Part shown: one piece after another, positions 63,600 through 64,000 of the stretch
How positions within the stretch are numbered: position 1 is the first letter of the stretch
Layout of the letters: each line of letters starts with the position of its first letter
NCBI RefSeq assembly: GCF_021261315.1
Contig: NZ_JAJSAX010000002.1
Span: 1-64,000 of the forward strand
Direction of reading: 5' to 3'
Length of the DNA stretch: 64,000 bases
From: Epilithonimonas sp. JDS
Lineage (GTDB): Bacteria > Bacteroidota > Bacteroidia > Flavobacteriales > Weeksellaceae
Translations under genes and position numbers: made by a program
Notes under the pieces: generated by a model
What the model saw: the letters and a program-made list of their open reading frames with translations, nothing else
Database searches by the model: none
Told to the model about the DNA's origin: nothing

Positions 63600-63607
63600 C
63601 AAATGTA
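63600..63607 (-). promoter_or_regulatory. -7 box TACATTTG of the ncRNA
   Basis: A full TAnnTTTG match on the minus strand. The -33 region shows only a weak TGGTG. Confidence 0.5.
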
Positions 63608-63928
63608 GAAAAAATCGAAAGATTGCACCATCATAAAAGATGTTAATTAAATTATAAAAAAAGCTCAATTTCTAATTTTTCTAAATTTTAATTTGAATGA
63701 TTTTATTTTAGACAGATCATTATAAAAAAGCTGTGATACAATTCATTAAAATAAAAAATAATTATTTTTGTTTTTAGAAGGTATGAAAAGAGCATTTGTG
63801 CTAAAGATCTGACTTTAATATTTCATATTTAATTTAAGGGCATAATTTTAGTTGATTTTCTCGAAGAAAAGATCAAACGGTGAAATAATTTAATTTCGCT
63901 GACTATTATAAAAATAAAACAGTCAACA
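63608..63928. other. AT-rich gap, no gene recognised
   Basis: Very A/T-rich with no convincing frame, hairpin or promoter match. It lies between the ncRNA and the open frame at the right edge. Confidence 0.35.
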
Positions 63929-64000
63929 TTGGAAACATATTTTGACAGCGACGCGTTAAATGATGATTTGAATAATAACATTTATCTGCAGGCGCTAAAC
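63929..64000 (+). CDS. Start of a gene cut by the right edge
   Basis: A frame open to the end begins at a TTG at 63929 and reads (M)ETYFDSDALNDDLNNNIYL in its first part, then QALN. The in-frame stop upstream is at 63881, and no ATG or GTG occurs before the edge except this TTG. The composition is coding-like. The product cannot be told. Confidence 0.35.
   Translation, partial: METYFDSDALNDDLNNNIYLQALN

Noticed and set aside
1-64000. CRISPR arrays, tRNA, rRNA, insertion sequences, prophage
   Set aside because: No regularly spaced repeat, no transposase or integrase motif and no tRNA/rRNA signature was seen in reading.

Overview
The window looks like chromosome of a low-GC Bacteroidota, most likely a flavobacterium of the Chryseobacterium/Weeksellaceae type. 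The evidence is the AT-rich coding style, promoter -7 boxes of the Bacteroidota form TAnnTTTG, few Shine-Dalgarno sequences, a type IX secretion C-terminal sorting domain, a lipoprotein-type TamL next to TamB, a DUF4249 lipoprotein next to a TonB-dependent receptor, and many SusC-like or CarboxypepD-reg beta-barrels. No rRNA, tRNA, prophage, insertion sequence or CRISPR array was seen.

Layout. 1-1.7 kb: type I restriction methylase HsdM and the first codons of the next gene. 1.8-9.6 kb: a DKNYY-type membrane protein, a SulP anion transporter, NudK, four small exported or membrane proteins of unknown role, and a family 10 pectate lyase. 9.6-16.7 kb: a TetR regulator followed by a three-gene RND efflux operon, with four near-identical palindromic operators and two intergenic repeat elements. 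16.9-24.3 kb: an AsmA-like protein, a 49-residue membrane microprotein, a response regulator/histidine kinase pair and a divergent outer-membrane beta-barrel. TTAAC boxes at exact 11-bp spacing occur upstream of both the microprotein and the beta-barrel. 24.4-27.3 kb: an acyltransferase and a soluble PAS histidine kinase. 27.4-34.7 kb: tamL/tamB. 34.8-38.2 kb: a flavin reductase and a vWA/MoxR-like ATPase pair. 38.2-42.0 kb: a periplasmic PaoABC-type molybdenum aldehyde oxidoreductase. 42.2-44.4 kb: a LemA/GIDE operon. 44.6-49.3 kb: a secreted beta-propeller protein and a TPR-HTH regulator. 49.3-53.9 kb: an oxidative (non-phosphorylating) L-fucose operon. 54.3-63.5 kb: DUF3817, DUF4249/TonB receptor, an FAD/NAD-binding protein, a CinA-like protein, a small Tudor-like protein, a sigma region-2-only protein with a lipoprotein, and a serine hydrolase. 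A probable short ncRNA lies at 63.5 kb.

How the genes work together. The TetR gene and efflux operon form one drug or stress-response module. The kinase/regulator, beta-barrel and microprotein form a probable envelope regulon. The fucose operon carries uptake (FucP), two dehydrogenases, a lactonase and a diketo-acid hydrolase; the dehydratase step is not in the window. TamL/TamB and the three aldehyde oxidoreductase subunits are self-contained complexes. Most of the rest is envelope-related housekeeping or of unknown role.
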